DNA of 64,000 nucleotides from Aphrophora alni (Eukaryota; Arthropoda; Insecta; Hemiptera; Aphrophoridae). Positions 25,560-38,934 of the stretch are shown piece after piece. How positions within the stretch are numbered: position 1 is the stretch's first letter; each line of letters begins with the position of its first letter. The stretch lies in assembly GCA_963513935.1 (NCBI GenBank), contig OY740768.1, positions 39,302,368-39,366,367 of the forward strand, written 5' to 3'. The translations under genes were made by a program, and so were the position numbers. The notes under the pieces are model-generated. The model searched no databases. It saw only the letters and a program-made list of their open reading frames with translations, and was not told the DNA's origin.

Positions 25560-26500
25560 ATTTTTACAGCATGATCAACGTATACCTAACAGAATAATTC
25601 CATATCACAAAACATTTTTTACTCTACATGATCGTTTCTCTGAATCTGGAAGCTTTGGTCATTGAAAATATAAATTAGGGAAACCACGATCTGTCAGAAC
25701 CATTCAATTCGAAGAGATTGTGTCAATGAGATGTCAAAACATACAGATAATAGAACTAGGTAATTAGGCTTACAGTTTAAGACTTCAAAAGACACAGTAT
25801 GGAATATTCGGAAGGAACAACTTCGTCCATACCATGTCCAAAAAAATCAATTCCTCTTGCCAAAAAATCATCTTTGTAGGGTAAGTTATGTGAGTGGATT
25901 ATTTGGAAATGTGTGAAGAGAAACTTTTTAATTATACTGTAGTACTATTTGCATACGAGGCTAAGTCTTCTCTTTAAGGCATTGCAATCTTACACAATAC
26001 GTACATTTGTGCGGATGAGAACCCACATGCCATAGTGCAACACCCCATCAACACCAATTTTCTTTAAATGTTTGTCCCGGTATTCTTGGATACTACTTAT
26101 TTGAATTTTTGCCTCAGACTCTTAATGGTGAACGTACTTTGACGTCAAGTCAACTTACCATTAATAATAATAATCTTCCAGCCTTATTCGAGAATATCTC
26201 ACTTAATGAGCCGTTGCATTCATGGTTCATGAAGGATGGCACAAGCCCATTTTAGTGTTGATGTTAGAACCCATGTTAGTAGCAAGAGGACACCCAGTGC
26301 CGTGACCTACAAGGTTTATCGTGGAGAAACCTCAAGAGCTTAGTGTATTCATCTCTAGTAGATTCAATTCAAGGTCCGAGACAACGCAGTTAAAATGGTA
26401 TTGAGAGTATTCGGCAAATGACTGGAGTTTTCCAAAGACTGCAAAAATTTATAATTGATCGCTTAGATTCATGTGTGCTAAAGAGGGGCCTTTAGTTAGA
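25560..26500 (+). mobile_element. Decayed Tc1/mariner-like DDE transposon
   Basis: On the + strand, pieces of one transposase appear in order. First the N-terminal helix-turn-helix part: DQRIPNRIIPYHKTFFTLHD, RFSESGSFGH, GKPRSVRT. Then TVWNIRKEQLRPYHVQKNQF. Then the DDE core region: ADENPHAIVQHP, HQHQFSLNV.PGILG.Y, and PQTLNGERT. Finally a C-terminal part with MTGVFQRLQKFIIDRLDSCV. This matches a mariner-like family frequent in insects whose N-terminal region is known as DUF4817. There are many stops and frameshifts, so it is dead. I could not define its terminal inverted repeats. The palindromic element at 52.6 kb derives from a related family. Confidence -1.
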
Positions 26501-28172
26501 TTTAAACAATTCCTTTAGTTAGTTTATCAATATCACAGCTATAATTTGTGTAATATAGACAACCACAATCAAATTACGTTTTTAAATTTTAGTAAAAAAA
26601 CCCTGTTATCTTTTGAGCTACGGAAATATGTTTCATAAAAAAGTTTTATGTCATTGAATAAGTAAGTTATTTTTTATACCTGACATGTTTTATGATGTTA
26701 GCGGTTATAGATATATTTAATATTGATAATTTTAAATGGCCACCATTTTGAACATTTACAAAGGGATGTTCTATTTTTTGTACAGGGCTAAATGGTTATG
26801 TAACATATTTGTACACTAAATTTGAACTCTACTTTTTTCTATTACGAAACAAAATATTAAGTGTTTACTAAAAACAAAACAAAATGCCTGATAATTCGAA
26901 AACTAAGGATTTCCGGACTTATGTTTATTATAACTTTTTTCTTAGTTTCATTTATAGAATTTCCTTGTGAATATTGGGTCAATATTTTCTAGAAACTAAT
27001 ATAAATTGCAAATACCATGTATAACTAACTGTATCCCAGAAGTCCTGTAACCTAGAACGTTTCGCACGAAGGTTGCTCTTGTGAGATGCTCAATGAAGTG
27101 TTTTTTTTTATATTTTTTTTATTTTTTATTTGTGAATCGCTGAGATTGTTAAAAAAAATCAATATTGAATCCAATCTCAATCTTGAATCTTGAAATCAAG
27201 TGACCATGGAAGATGAAACTTCACATAAAGATTGTTTTTATATCTTAAATGGTCTTTTTAAACGGTTAAAAAAAATAATTCTGTATGAGGGTTAAATTTG
27301 GATTAAATATTGAAAATCATTATTACAGCTTCTCCCACTTTACTAGATGTATTACCTTTACAGCTTGAATTACTAGATGACCCATTTTCTAACCATATTA
27401 TAAAACGTTACTTCCAAACTAAACATAACAATTTATATATCGTATCAAAGCACTGATAATGAATTATTAATATCCTTTTATTTTTTAGAAAGAGAATCAC
27501 AATGCATTGATTTTCTTGACTTGGGTAAATAATTATTGTACATTCAATAACTAATTATTTTACAATTAGGTGCTCTAAATATTATATTTAGTTTTTATAT
27601 TGTGCTTACAACATATTAAATCAGCGAACTAGATTAAAATATTTTCCTCTAATTAGAAGAATGAGTAAAGGTGTTAAATTATTTGAAGTGGACTCTAACC
27701 AATGTTGTTACCTTCAGAATTAAGACGAGACTTTTTGATGCTGAATGCAGATGCTATAAATCAATAATTACTTAAATTCTGCTATTTCGCGAATAGTAGT
27801 CATAAAGTAAAAAGTAATCTAGAAATTTACAATTTTTATAAATACAACATTAAAGGAACACATTTTTTTTAAAATCTCATAATTTATTATACATTTAGTA
27901 ATTTTTAAGTAATAATTTTTTAATAAAAATTTTAGTAATAATTAAGACATTAGTAATTTTATTTTGAAGTAAATCTAGACGTAGAATTTATAAATAAAAT
28001 TAGTAAAACAATGAAACTTAATTGTTAAAAATTTAAACAACTTTGTAAAAAACAAAATGAAAATAGGTCACTTAAAGTAATACAATACTTAATCAAAGAT
28101 GTTATAAAAAATATCACAACATAAGGTTAAAATTACTTCTAATTAATATAATAAAATAGCAATAACATTTAT
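26501..28172. other. Downstream flank of the Gr gene
   Basis: Lies 3' of the Gr stop codon. AT-rich; AATAAA-like signals are frequent by chance, so the poly(A) site cannot be fixed. The first few hundred bases may include the 3' end of the mariner-like element. Confidence -1.
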
Positions 28173-28604
28173 CTATTTAATAGTATCATTTAATCGTTTC
28201 CCTTGTAAAAGAACTTTATCAAGTAAATCATGAAACTGCTGCTCCATTTGAGACACTAACAAAACAATATTAATCAAAGATCCAATAACCTGTCAAATAT
28301 AAAAATCAGTTTGTTAGTAAACCAAGGTACAATATTCAATAACACATTACTTTATTACACTGTATTTTTATAAATTTACGAACACTGTATATTATATATT
28401 GTACTAATAATTTTAATCGATATATTACAAACAATCAATGTTAATGAGAAATTTTTACTTGTACAGAACGATTTCTTGTTATAAAATATTTACACTGTTA
28501 TTGTTATAATAAAAATGACATTATTTTTGCAATTTCATTACATAATTTTGCCTGTAAAAATATCTTTCTAATTATTTCTATTGATATGTAATTGAAAAAA
28601 TACT

Positions 28605-28657
<53 letters not shown>

Positions 28658-31600
28658 ATTTAGTTTCTTATTATAAGTCAATTTTTGTCTTACTAGTTAA
28701 TAATATCAATTACCAAACTCAAGGTTATTAAGGTCCTCTTTAGAATATTATTATTATTTTTTTTACTGGAAAACAATTTATAATGTTGTCTTTCTGTGGG
28801 GATGAAATTATATTGTGTTTTTATTTCCTAAGCTGAAATTCCGCAATTTCTTAGCCATCATGTATACAATTAATAAAAGGAAAACAAGAACATGATGATT
28901 CGTTTTTTTTTATTCAGGATGTATGTACATGTACATATATTACATTGTAAATTGGTGATATACGTAAAACAATTATTTAAATTACATTTATGTCTCATGT
29001 TTTACTAGCTTTTTATCATACAATCTAACAATATTTATTTTAAATATTGTAAAAATTCATTAAAAATAAAAATAATTACTCTTTTTGTCTGTAGTAAATA
29101 CTCTAATGGTATATGATTTATTATATTGAATGTGTTATTGCACATTACATTTATTTAAATATAAAAACTTACTCTCATTACAAGTTCCTTATCAATCAGG
29201 AAATAACCAGATACTGAGATTTTGTAAGGAGTTGAATAAACTTGTCTCGTAAATTGTTTTAACTGTAAAATATATTAAAAATATTATTTTTTTTAATATG
29301 TTTATAAACGCCATTCCTATAATTCATAATGAATAATTATAAAGATTTTAAATCTACAGTAGTATAATTGTATGTTTTATAATATTACGACCTTTTCGGA
29401 TTTCCGGGAATTTACCAGGTTATTTTAGTGCTGTCTGTTGTTGCAAACTAAACGTACAAGTTAGTTTTTAGCTACATTAACATTGTGACAAGTAACTTTT
29501 AAGGATGAAAAACAATTTTAAACAAGTAAGCATTTGTATTAATTATGAATATGACTAATTGAGTTAGTCCACTACCTTGATGTTTATAGTCCCTTATTTT
29601 ATATCATAGAAGAATAAATATATCATTGATGAAGGTAGTTCTACTACATACCCTTATGTTCTTATGTTTACTATTATGGGTCATGTCTGCCTTGTAAACG
29701 AAATTAATTTCACAATAAATAATTACTATTATATGAAATTTATTCGAATTGTTCCAATCCGTTCACTAATTTCTTCTTTTGAAGAAACACAATATCTTAA
29801 AATTAAATATATTGGTTACAGACATTTTTTGTAGTCTGAATGATATGTTCTGCAATTTGAAGTAAATTGTTGTAGGGTTAGCCAACTGTAAAACTGAAGG
29901 AAATATTCTTTACCTTTCTTTCATACGGTACAAGACAAACGCGTGTAGGACATCAAACGGGTTAACGTGTACAGGATAAACGTTAAGGGCCAAATAAATA
30001 CAGAACAACTGGGAACAGAAAAAACGAATACATGACAAACAAATACAAGTAAAATGGGAAAACGACAAAGTGATATAGGATACATAGATTAAGGACAACC
30101 GGGTACATGAAAAAAAATGTGTTGGACAAATGGGAACAAGACAAATGTGAACAGGACAAACGGGTAAAGGATAATCAGATATAGGACAAAACGGCTACAG
30201 GACGAACACACAGATAATAAACGGGTACAGAACTAATGGAAACTGAACAAACGGATACAAAGCAAACAGACACAGGACAAACGGGTACAGAACTATCGGA
30301 TACAAGCCAAACGGGTAGCGGACAAACGATTATAAGACAAACGGGTACACGATAAACGGATGCAAGACAAACGAGTACAAAACAAACGTCAACAGATCAT
30401 TGCATATTAACCATTGTTGAGAGGTAATAGAAAACATTATTTTAAATACGATGATTTTTTTTTTTAATAGTACGGTTCTATAGATTTCTTCAGATAGTTC
30501 TAACTTTCACTTTTACTACTTATATTAATCAATATTCATCACAAGGGTTTACTTGTTAGTTTATTTAATTATTAAAATAAATTTAAACACAAATACATAC
30601 TTTTATTGACGTGAATACGTCTTTAAAGTTGCGGGGAATTACAAAACACCTTGTAATAATGAAATCATAGTCTCGTGTTTAAGCTTTAAAAAATATAGTT
30701 TAAATAGTAAATAAAATTATAAAACTTGATAGTTAAATATTCAAAGAATTAATTTCACCTAGTGGGGATTGTGATGTCTCATTTGGGACGAAGTGGAGCG
30801 GGATAGTTTACCCCCCCCCCCCTCTGGAAACTTTGACTCAGTATAACGTCTAACTCAGTAAATCTACGACTCCCTTTGTGGACTCAGTCGACAGTTTTAA
30901 TAATAATCTTTTGATCTAGCGCATATATGATTTGTTTTGAGTTGGTAAAGTTGTATTTGGAATTGGAAACAAAAAACTTCAACACAATGTAGTTATAGGC
31001 CTACTCATAGAAAAATCAAGTCTAAATACTTAATTGTATACGGTTAGAGAGGGAACCTCAACAGCACTTAGATGGTGCCCCTGCAACCCATTGAGAGACA
31101 AAAGCATTGTCGCGAACACTATGGCGGCCATGCAAGAAAATAAAAAAATCCCATTTACGTCAAAGTTACAATGAGTTGACATTTATTTTGTTCGATCACC
31201 CACCATGGAGAGTCATTAGCGGTAGATAGGGTGTGTTTTACAAATACATCCGTGAATAATCTGACCATAAGTGTACCTTGTGTGATCGCCTATGGTTGAA
31301 TCTTTGTACACATATTCGTGTTATGTGTCAGTATCCTCAATACAGATACACGTTTTTATGAAATGAAAAATATGAGATAATGTAAAGTAGACCAAAATAA
31401 TTAAAAATATAACACATTTTACTAATGTTAAAATTATATTATTATTTCCTAGTGAATAATGACTTTGAAAATATGGACCAATAAACTTTGTTAGTATTTT
31501 TATGCTGTATTACAAAGAATGTAACAGATTGAGTTTTGGTTCACATTGAAAAAGTCTTACTTGAATTAAGAAGGCGTTTGATCGACCCACAATCGATGTT

Positions 31601-34600
31601 TGTCGCAATACCTTCAGCACACTTTGACTCTGGAAAATACAACTATTAATAGTCAAATATTAAATCCACACTATACTATATACATTCATATCGACTCTAA
31701 TAACTATTTATTATCAATATCATTCTAATATAGGTTACACAAACGTATTGAAAAATTATATAAAATTGGGTAAATCCTTAAAAATTATGAATTATCAATA
31801 TTGTAATTACGATATTGTTAGGAATTATTGTTATAGTAGAGGAAAATTAGTCAATACATTGATGAGAAGTGATGTAACTGGATAGTTGAAATTTTTTCTT
31901 TTGATTCTTTTCTGTTTGTACATGCAATTGAGTGGGAAATGAAAACATTAGCTAAATTGTGACTTGAGTTTCGCTATTAAAATTGCATTTTTATGCAATT
32001 AAAGTGCATCCCTACAATAGGCCTATATTTTTATATTTCCGGTTCTAAGTCTATGGGTTGTAGAAAAGAAAATACTTGGAAATTGACTATCGAAATGGTA
32101 GGGTATAGTAACATTAAGAGTACTTTCTAACCTAAAAAAAATCGAATTTCATGATTTAAGATTTTTTCACTAATGCAACCAAAGCAATAACAATCATCAT
32201 AATTCACAATGATTTGCAAAATATGTATCTTTATACTATAAATCGGTATTCCAATTTATAAAAATAAAATTTTATTTTTCACAGCCACAGTTGTACAATT
32301 TCGAAAAACATTTAAAGCATTGTAATTGAAATAGAAGTGGTTGTAGAATAAACTTTTTTTTTAATTGTTAGTTTTTTTCAACTTTCAGTTTCATTACTTT
32401 TATATTCTTCTACTATTATTGTAAATTATGTATTAACAAATAACAAATCATAAGTTCATTTCAAGTCCAAAGGAGTAAACAGAGAGTTGTGTATTGCTGA
32501 GAAATAACTCAAAAGTGTTGCAGCTGCTGACTATCAGAGAATATATAAAACTCATAATGACTTAACGAGGCAATTTGTAACTAAAGAAACCGGCAGAGTT
32601 GCCGATGGCTCTACTTGGCAACTAGCAGGGGGCAAGCTGAACTTATAGGTAGATAATTCTCTTTGAGACTCCATAAACGGAAACTAGGCTGTATCTGCTG
32701 TAGTAACAGTGAACAAACATATTGTGTATTCTGTTGAATATTTAACAAGTAAAATATAAGAAAATTATTTGTTTCCTTTTCGCAACATTATATACCTCGC
32801 TCTGAATTGGATTGTTTTGGAAACAAACTATTATACATTTGTAATAAAGTCATATATAACATAATTATGCTCTGGAAATATATAATTGTATATTAATAAA
32901 GTCTTGTTTCACAATTAACTTGAAATCGAAACTAGGAGAGCCTAAATCTAATATATTACGTAGGTCATTTTTTAAGTAAGAACCGTTTTTAAGTGGAGTA
33001 AAAGCAATTTTGAACAATGTATCTGCTTTCCTAAACCTAACAAATGGTGCATCGGCCTTGTTTTTAATTTTTACTAATAATTTCATACTATCTTCTCTGT
33101 TGCCGTAATATAATTTGATTATGGTCATATATACGGTAAAAATTCACAATCGGACAAGAAAATCATCAATCAATCACATGTTACTATTTTACATATAATA
33201 TATTATTTACAATGTTAGATAAATATTGATTCTCCAATAGATATTGCTTTTTTCATTTCAAAAATTAATTCCAAATAATTATGAGACTGTTAATAAATAT
33301 CTTATATTAAAGATATGAACAAAAATTTACGTGATTACATCATAGATTATTATGTATTAATACATTTTCATTTCATTTTATATCTTAAATTACTAATAAT
33401 GATGTTAACGTTTTACATTACAGATATTTATGCTGAATGTTTATTTTAAATCTCGTAACTTTGTGACACTAAATAATAAAGGGTAATATATCTAAATTAA
33501 ACTTTGATTATTACAATGACATGTATTGGCTACTAATTTATTACCTTTAAAACTTTATTTCAAACGAGAGATACACAATTATCATATCTGAAGCCAAATT
33601 TTGTAGTTGTCATTTTTCATTGCTTCTTTTTTCCACGAAAATTTCACGGTTATAGGATACAAAATTTGGTGAATAAAAAAATCTCTGTCTTAAATTTGGC
33701 AAATTGAGTAATATAATTTGTGCAGAGATATTTGTAGAATAGTAATCGTTGTTTCCCTAAATTAAGCAAAAATCTGTAGTTGACTTTTTTCATTGCTTCA
33801 TTTTGCCTCGAAAACATCACGGTTATGCATAACTATAAATCATACCCATGAACAATCATCCAAATTCAATAAAAGTTTTTCAAGAAAATTATGAGGATAA
33901 CCAATCTCCTGTTAATTGTAACTACTGAAGGTGGGTTTACCACTTGCGTACATGAGGTTGTTGGGAATATTTTATTGATTTTAGTTTTTTTTATAGTGGA
34001 GGTATATTTTTTATTAATTGGTTTCGAAAAGTATACGGAAAATTATTATAGATATATTTTCTTTTATATATTCCAAAAGTAATTACTCGGATTTTCAAGA
34101 GGAATAAGCCGGAGCAAAACTATTCAGGAATAAAACTGTTGTAAGGTCATAGACAACAGAATGAAAATAATTTTGTGCTTAAAGGTGATGAAAAATGGAG
34201 GAGATAGGGACTGGTGACAAAGTAAAATTATTTGAGATACAATAGATGAGTGAAAGTCGTGCGCAATAGACAATAAACAACCTTCAAAATCGATTGCTAA
34301 TACATATGATTAACAACTATAATAATTGTGCATAATTTCATTAGTATCAGATACATTGAAATAAATTATGAATAAAAAAACTTTGTAAAATATCATTATA
34401 AATTATAAAGTACAGATTTTCAAAATATCAGATTTCCATTCTTGCAACTTTGAAATTTGAAAATTGTTATAGTTTTTTCTATACGGAAATTAATATTTAT
34501 ATTAAAATTAGGCGTAAATAATAATTTATTTTCATATTGCTAAGAAATTAATTTCAAATTAGTAGATAAAATCATTACTAACTAAAAATAAAATAATAGA

Positions 34601-36929
34601 GATACATACAATAACGGCTAATAAAGATTCTGTATATTTATTTAGTTTATCATTCGTGAAACTCAGTACTTGTACTCTATTACACATGCACAGCAAATTG
34701 TTTTATTATTACTAGGGCCTACAGATTTCAAAAATAATTATTTACACACGTAAATTATTCTTCATGTAAACAAATATTTATATATTATAAAACTCACCAA
34801 TAGTTGTGTTGTTTTATGATCTTACAGATCCATATTTTTTTTGCAATTTAAAGGTTGATAAACATTGAAATAATATCGCAGCATGATCGTGGGAATGGAA
34901 AGGTTATGTTCTAATAAAGCGCAGCGGAAGATATTCGGAGAGAATAGCATTGTTGTAGTTTGAAGTTGAATCAAATTAGGGGAAATCTAGTTTCTAACAA
35001 TAAATAAAACCGAATCCTGGTGTTTTTTTATTTGAAAATATTTCATAACATCTCCCCACCATCGTCAAGAGAGCATATTCAATTTTTACACTAGACAAAA
35101 ATCCAAATTTAAACGACTTTTTAGAAGCGATAATGTCAGGAAATACTTTCTCTTAATACTTCTGAAAGAAGTATACTAAATTGTCGGCCTTTTTATAACT
35201 CAAAATAAATAATTGTTGATCTTAAATTTTGAGATGGTAAACCTAATACAATAAAACTTGAAGACAAATGCCCACGAATAGTACGTTTATTTATTCAAGC
35301 GTACTAGTTTGAGTATTTGTGCTCAAGTTTTATTCTACCAAAAACAAATATAAAAATCCTAATAAAAAAAGCAGAGTAACAAATTACGATAAATAATAAT
35401 TCACAAATAATCCCTAAACACTCTCATATTTGATCAAAAGTAACACGATATTTTATATCACCTATGTAACAGGCGTAGAATGAGAGAACAGAGATCAGAG
35501 AACAGATCTGAGTAGAAATATTGAATGTATCTGTGTTTTATCAGTCACACTCAAACCGATACAGTGTTTAGGTAATACATATTCCATGCTCTATGCAATA
35601 TGTATCTCTTGTGCGGTATAATTGTTTTATGAAAGACTCGGATCAAGTTGTGATTTTCGCCAATGAAATTGTATTGTGTTTCTGTAAAAATAAATTAAAT
35701 ATTACTACATTTAAATTAAAACTGTCAAAATAAGTCAATATATCTTTTAAAAAATAACTTCTTTTTTTTAAGTAGAAGAATTATGATGGTAAAATGCGAA
35801 TAGGTTGAAGAAAGTGTAAAAGATCAGCAAGTCTCCCACTAAAATCTTGAATGTTGGTATCTATTCATTTCTTATTATTCAAATAACTGTATTCATAAAT
35901 CAATATAATAATGAATAATAAATACTTCTATTTAATTTAAAGAAAAGGTATTTTACTTACAGCATCTTGAATTTCCTGTAAAGTGTATACTATGTAGTAA
36001 AATAAAATAAGCTGGCATAAGATGGGTAGTCCATCATCAACTACATTGAAGTGATGATTCCAGAATATAATAAGGAAAAAGTGTCCCACAATAGTTGAGT
36101 AGGAAATAATAAAGTAGTTAAGAATTTGGTACTTGTAGGAAGAAATCAACTGATTGCATGCAGAAATCATCTGACCATGAATTATTCGAAACTCTTCTAG
36201 TCTCTCATCCACCTGCAATTATATATACTAATCTGTTTAAAACTAAAAATCAAATATCATATAGGAGTGGAAATATTAGAAACTATATATTGTATATGTA
36301 AAGTTAAAAATTACATCACTTGATCCATATACACACAAAACTGATGTCGCTAGTGCTTCATTGATATTGTGGAATCTGTTTGTGCAGGCGTCGCAAGATG
36401 CAAGGAGGGGCATTAATATCAGAAAATAGGGTAGTTTGGATACAAGTAAAACCACTCTTAATAACAAACCGCACAGAGTTTCATTATGAGTCAAACCCGG
36501 ATATGATATATTAAATGCATGAATAGCTAAACCCAGGATCAGAGCTATCATTAACAAACATAACAATTTAGACTTTTCTGATTCCTTGTATTTTGTATCT
36601 AGCATGTTCAGCTTAATGTCGATATTATCAATTTTATTTAAAAATATTAAATATCTATTTCTAGTGAAGAAATAAGTTATGATAAAAGACCAGCAACGAA
36701 TTGTAAAAAAATAAGAGAGATATGAAATGTATTTGACAAAGAAAAAACATTTACTGATTACTAAAATCGGAATGATAACTATACTATATAAAAACAGAAT
36801 AGGCAAGTCTCTCCAGCATAATAATGGGTATTTACGATACATTTGAGCGGGATTGTAAATGTTATTTATTGGATATAAACAAAAAACGAGATGTAAAAAC
36901 AAAACGTATTTAATTTCATTATACAGCAT
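28173..36929 (-). CDS. Gustatory receptor (7-TM chemoreceptor), five exons, 380 aa
   Basis: Predicted ligand-gated cation channel of the insect gustatory receptor family, acting in the membrane of chemosensory neurons. Exons on the - strand: 36929-36315 (residues 1-205), 36212-35961 (206-289), 31629-31561 (290-312), 29262-29173 (313-342), 28289-28173 (343-380 plus TAG). Every junction has GT/AG and every intron is phase 0, so the chain reads through without a break. Hydrophobic segments lie near residues 42-62, 63-90, 122-140, 153-178, 234-256, 267-284 and 343-357, seven in all. Typical Gr marks are the segment FTRQVYSTPYKISVSGYFLI before the last membrane helix and a final short exon carrying that helix. 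The family motif TYhhhhhQF is degenerate here (NIVLLVSQM, only Q kept). Total length fits the usual 350-450 residues. The start is the first Met of the open frame. Ligand unknown. The 69-bp exon 3 was chosen because only it keeps phase 0 on both sides; it is the least certain exon. Family call from recall, not from a search. Confidence -1.
28290..29172 (-). other. Gr intron 4, with a (TA)n tract
   Basis: Non-coding interval between receptor exons 4 and 5. It begins with GTAAGT after exon 4 and ends in ACAG before exon 5. It holds a (TA)n microsatellite at about 28608-28652. Nothing else recognised. Confidence -1.
28608..28652. repeat. (TA)n microsatellite
   Basis: About 22 TA units, in Gr intron 4. 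Confidence -1.
29263..31560 (-). other. Gr intron 3, with a minisatellite
   Basis: Non-coding interval between receptor exons 3 and 4, donor GTAAGAC and acceptor TTTTACAG. It contains the 15-bp minisatellite at 29.92-30.40 kb (listed separately), a run of C at about 30811-30822, and a GC-richer stretch at 31.05-31.35 kb that I could not identify. Confidence -1.
29923..30395. repeat. Degenerate 15-bp minisatellite (about 30 units)
   Basis: Tandem array with consensus GACAAACGGGTACAG on the + strand. Units are clearest at 30260-30395, where eight successive 15-mers can be laid out without gaps; towards 29.92 kb they become more diverged and irregular. About 470 bp of array gives roughly 30 units. 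The period is a multiple of three, so each strand reads as a five-residue repeat where it is open. It lies in intron 3 of the Gr gene. Confidence -1.
31630..35960 (-). other. Gr intron 2, 4.3 kb
   Basis: Interval between receptor exons 2 and 3, donor GTAAGT after exon 2 and acceptor TTTTCCAG before exon 3. It contains a diverged direct repeat (about 33602-33656 and 33775-33829) and an 87-codon open frame on the - strand at 32865-33128 that I do not recognise. That frame reads like ordinary protein (MTIIKLYYGNREDSMKLLVK at its start, later KNGSYLKNDLRNILDLGSP) but has no family I can name; it could be a transposon fragment. The remainder is AT-rich with no signal. Confidence -1.
33602..33829. 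repeat. Diverged direct repeat, two ~55-bp units 173 bp apart
   Basis: The units at about 33602-33656 and 33775-33829 share the order TGTAGTTG, TTTTTCATTGCTTC and TCACGGTTAT, with scattered substitutions. It lies in intron 2 of the Gr gene. Confidence -1.
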
Positions 36930-37879
36930 AGTTTTGGTAATATATGAAACGTGTTTTGATCGATCTCTTTTACAGGCGAAAATTTATACTTTTCAGAAAC
37001 TAATTACAAACATGACTTATAATCTGCAAAGAAGAACTGGTTTTAATTTTAAATTTCACTACAGAACGCTTGCATAATATTGTTTGCAAACAAATATGAT
37101 TGGCAGTGTCATACATTATTCATACATTTAGATTTATTAATATTATGTTTGTAGATTCAGATCGAAACGTTTTCAATTTAAAGACATATACATTTTATAA
37201 ATTAAATGCTGAAGTTTTGCCGATCATAAATAATTTGTATAACATAACTGATGACATACTGTCATAGTTGTATAATAGAATGTGGATAAAAAAGTTATTA
37301 AATCATTTTATTCAGGGGCCATTACGTAGCTATACGTCCAAGATTTTAATTCAGTAAAAATTAAAATGTAAAAAAATAATAAAGGCTTTAAATTAGTTTA
37401 GCTTCAACATATCAAGTTGATCAATTATACCTGTTTTTTAATTTGTCTTTGTTATATGTTTATTACTAAATTTAGTTTATATTTTTTTGACAGGAATTTT
37501 AAATTATGTAACAATATTTTTTGAAATTTGATGATATTTTCCCAACAGAATCTTTCAGCTAGCGGCCGAAACTAGGCTACACTGAGCTAGACAAACTACA
37601 ATTTGGAAGATCCCGTAGCAAATCGTAAATTAGGAAATTGAAATTATTTATATTTTTTAACTATTATACTTGTTTTCTTAAAAAAACAAAAAACAAATAA
37701 AAAAATTTTAGTTGAATTCATAATGAAAAATAGTATTGGCTTAAAAAAGTTATAATTTAAGTTTTTTAAATGAGGCACTAATGCACCAAAGTATGTCAGA
37801 CTTATTCAATTGCGTAGAGATTAAAATATTCATTAAACAAATTTATAAAATAATATGTATTTGAATATTTTTGTTGCCC

Positions 37880-38200
37880 TTTTATCAGATGTAGAATTTT
37901 CCTTTGTTGTTTAAAGGCGAAACAATGTTCCATCATCATAGCCTTATTAAAAAAAAAAGTAATAAAGGATGAAAGAATACAAAATAAAGAGTCCTAGCTC
38001 TCGAATACTCTAATAAATATAAACAAATGGTTAAGAGACACTTGTTATATAAGAGGAAAGGAAGGGATCTAATCTGATACTACGTGATAAAATGTAAATT
38101 CAGCTAGGATCCCTCTGGATTGGCCACACTCATACTCACTATAGTGAGTCTCTAACGGTTATTAAATACAGGGTTCGACTCGAAGTTTCTTCATTTTTAT
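37880..38200. repeat. Family C repeat, copy 1
   Basis: First half (TGTTTAAAGGC ... CGAATACTCTAATA) recurs at 38.52-38.65 kb; second half (GGATCTAA ... CAGCTAGGATCCCTC ... CTATAGTGA) recurs at 40.38-40.52 kb. It contains a perfect 16-bp palindrome ACTCACTATAGTGAGT at 38134-38149. Confidence -1.
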
Positions 38201-38519
38201 TGTCACCATCACAAAATTTTTTAACTTTGAGTAATAAACACAATTGGGTATTTAAAAGCTACAAACATTCATTATCTTTCAGGAAAAATTGACTGTCCAA
38301 CAGACGTGGCTTTTGATTTATTTGTTATAAATATTTTCTTCACAGAAATATTTTTTCTGATGGGCATTTTAAAAATTGTTAAATTGAGCAGAAGTTGTGT
38401 AATTTGAATCTCTCGGAACAATAGTTGTGTAAATAGTATATTCAGTGTAATATTAGACCAAGACGTTAATTAATATTTCATATTCTTTAGTTCTTTTAAA
38501 TACTATTTGCTAAGAGGAT

Positions 38520-38690
38520 CCTTACAAAACGATATTTCCCTGATGTTTAAAGGCAAAAAACATTAGTCAATATCGCCTTATATAAAAAAAGGAATAAAAC
38601 ATAAAATAAATACTAATAGCCATCGAATACTCTCATAGCGTCAGGGTTGGAGAACAAGAGTTTGAACCCTCCATCTGGCAGATGTTAATT
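38520..38690. repeat. Family C repeat, copy 2 (first half)
   Basis: Shares GATGTTTAAAGGC, CGCCTTAT, ATAAAAAAAGGAATAAA and TCGAATACTCTCATA with 37.89-38.03 kb. Confidence -1.
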
Positions 38691-38934
38691 TGTTTTTTTT
38701 AATTCTTCATTTGTTTAAAAATTAATAAAATATATTGTTTTTATACAAAACCTAACTTATAAGACATCATTTTTCTCAGCAAGATGCATAGAATTCATCT
38801 ATGTAATAGAAAAATAATTTTGAAACGGTTTTGGAGTAAGTATGTTACATGTCAAAAACGAGGTTATAATTTTTCAGGAAAAACCTGTATCATCCTAAAT
38901 CAAAAGCTTACCACCTTTTTCTAAGATATACAAA

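Noticed and set aside
31561..31627. Alternative frame for Gr exon 3 (starting SKCAEGIATNI)
   Set aside because: It would need a different acceptor and leaves a one-base overhang that puts exon 4 out of frame; the 69-bp phase-0 version keeps all junctions consistent.
38134..38149. Resemblance of ACTCACTATAG to a phage T7 promoter
   Set aside because: It is part of a 16-bp palindrome in an insect intergenic repeat; only part of the promoter is matched and there is no phage context.
38160..38190. A GGGTTCGA string like a tRNA B box, also similar strings near 2.75 and 38.65 kb
   Set aside because: No A box at the right distance and no cloverleaf could be drawn.
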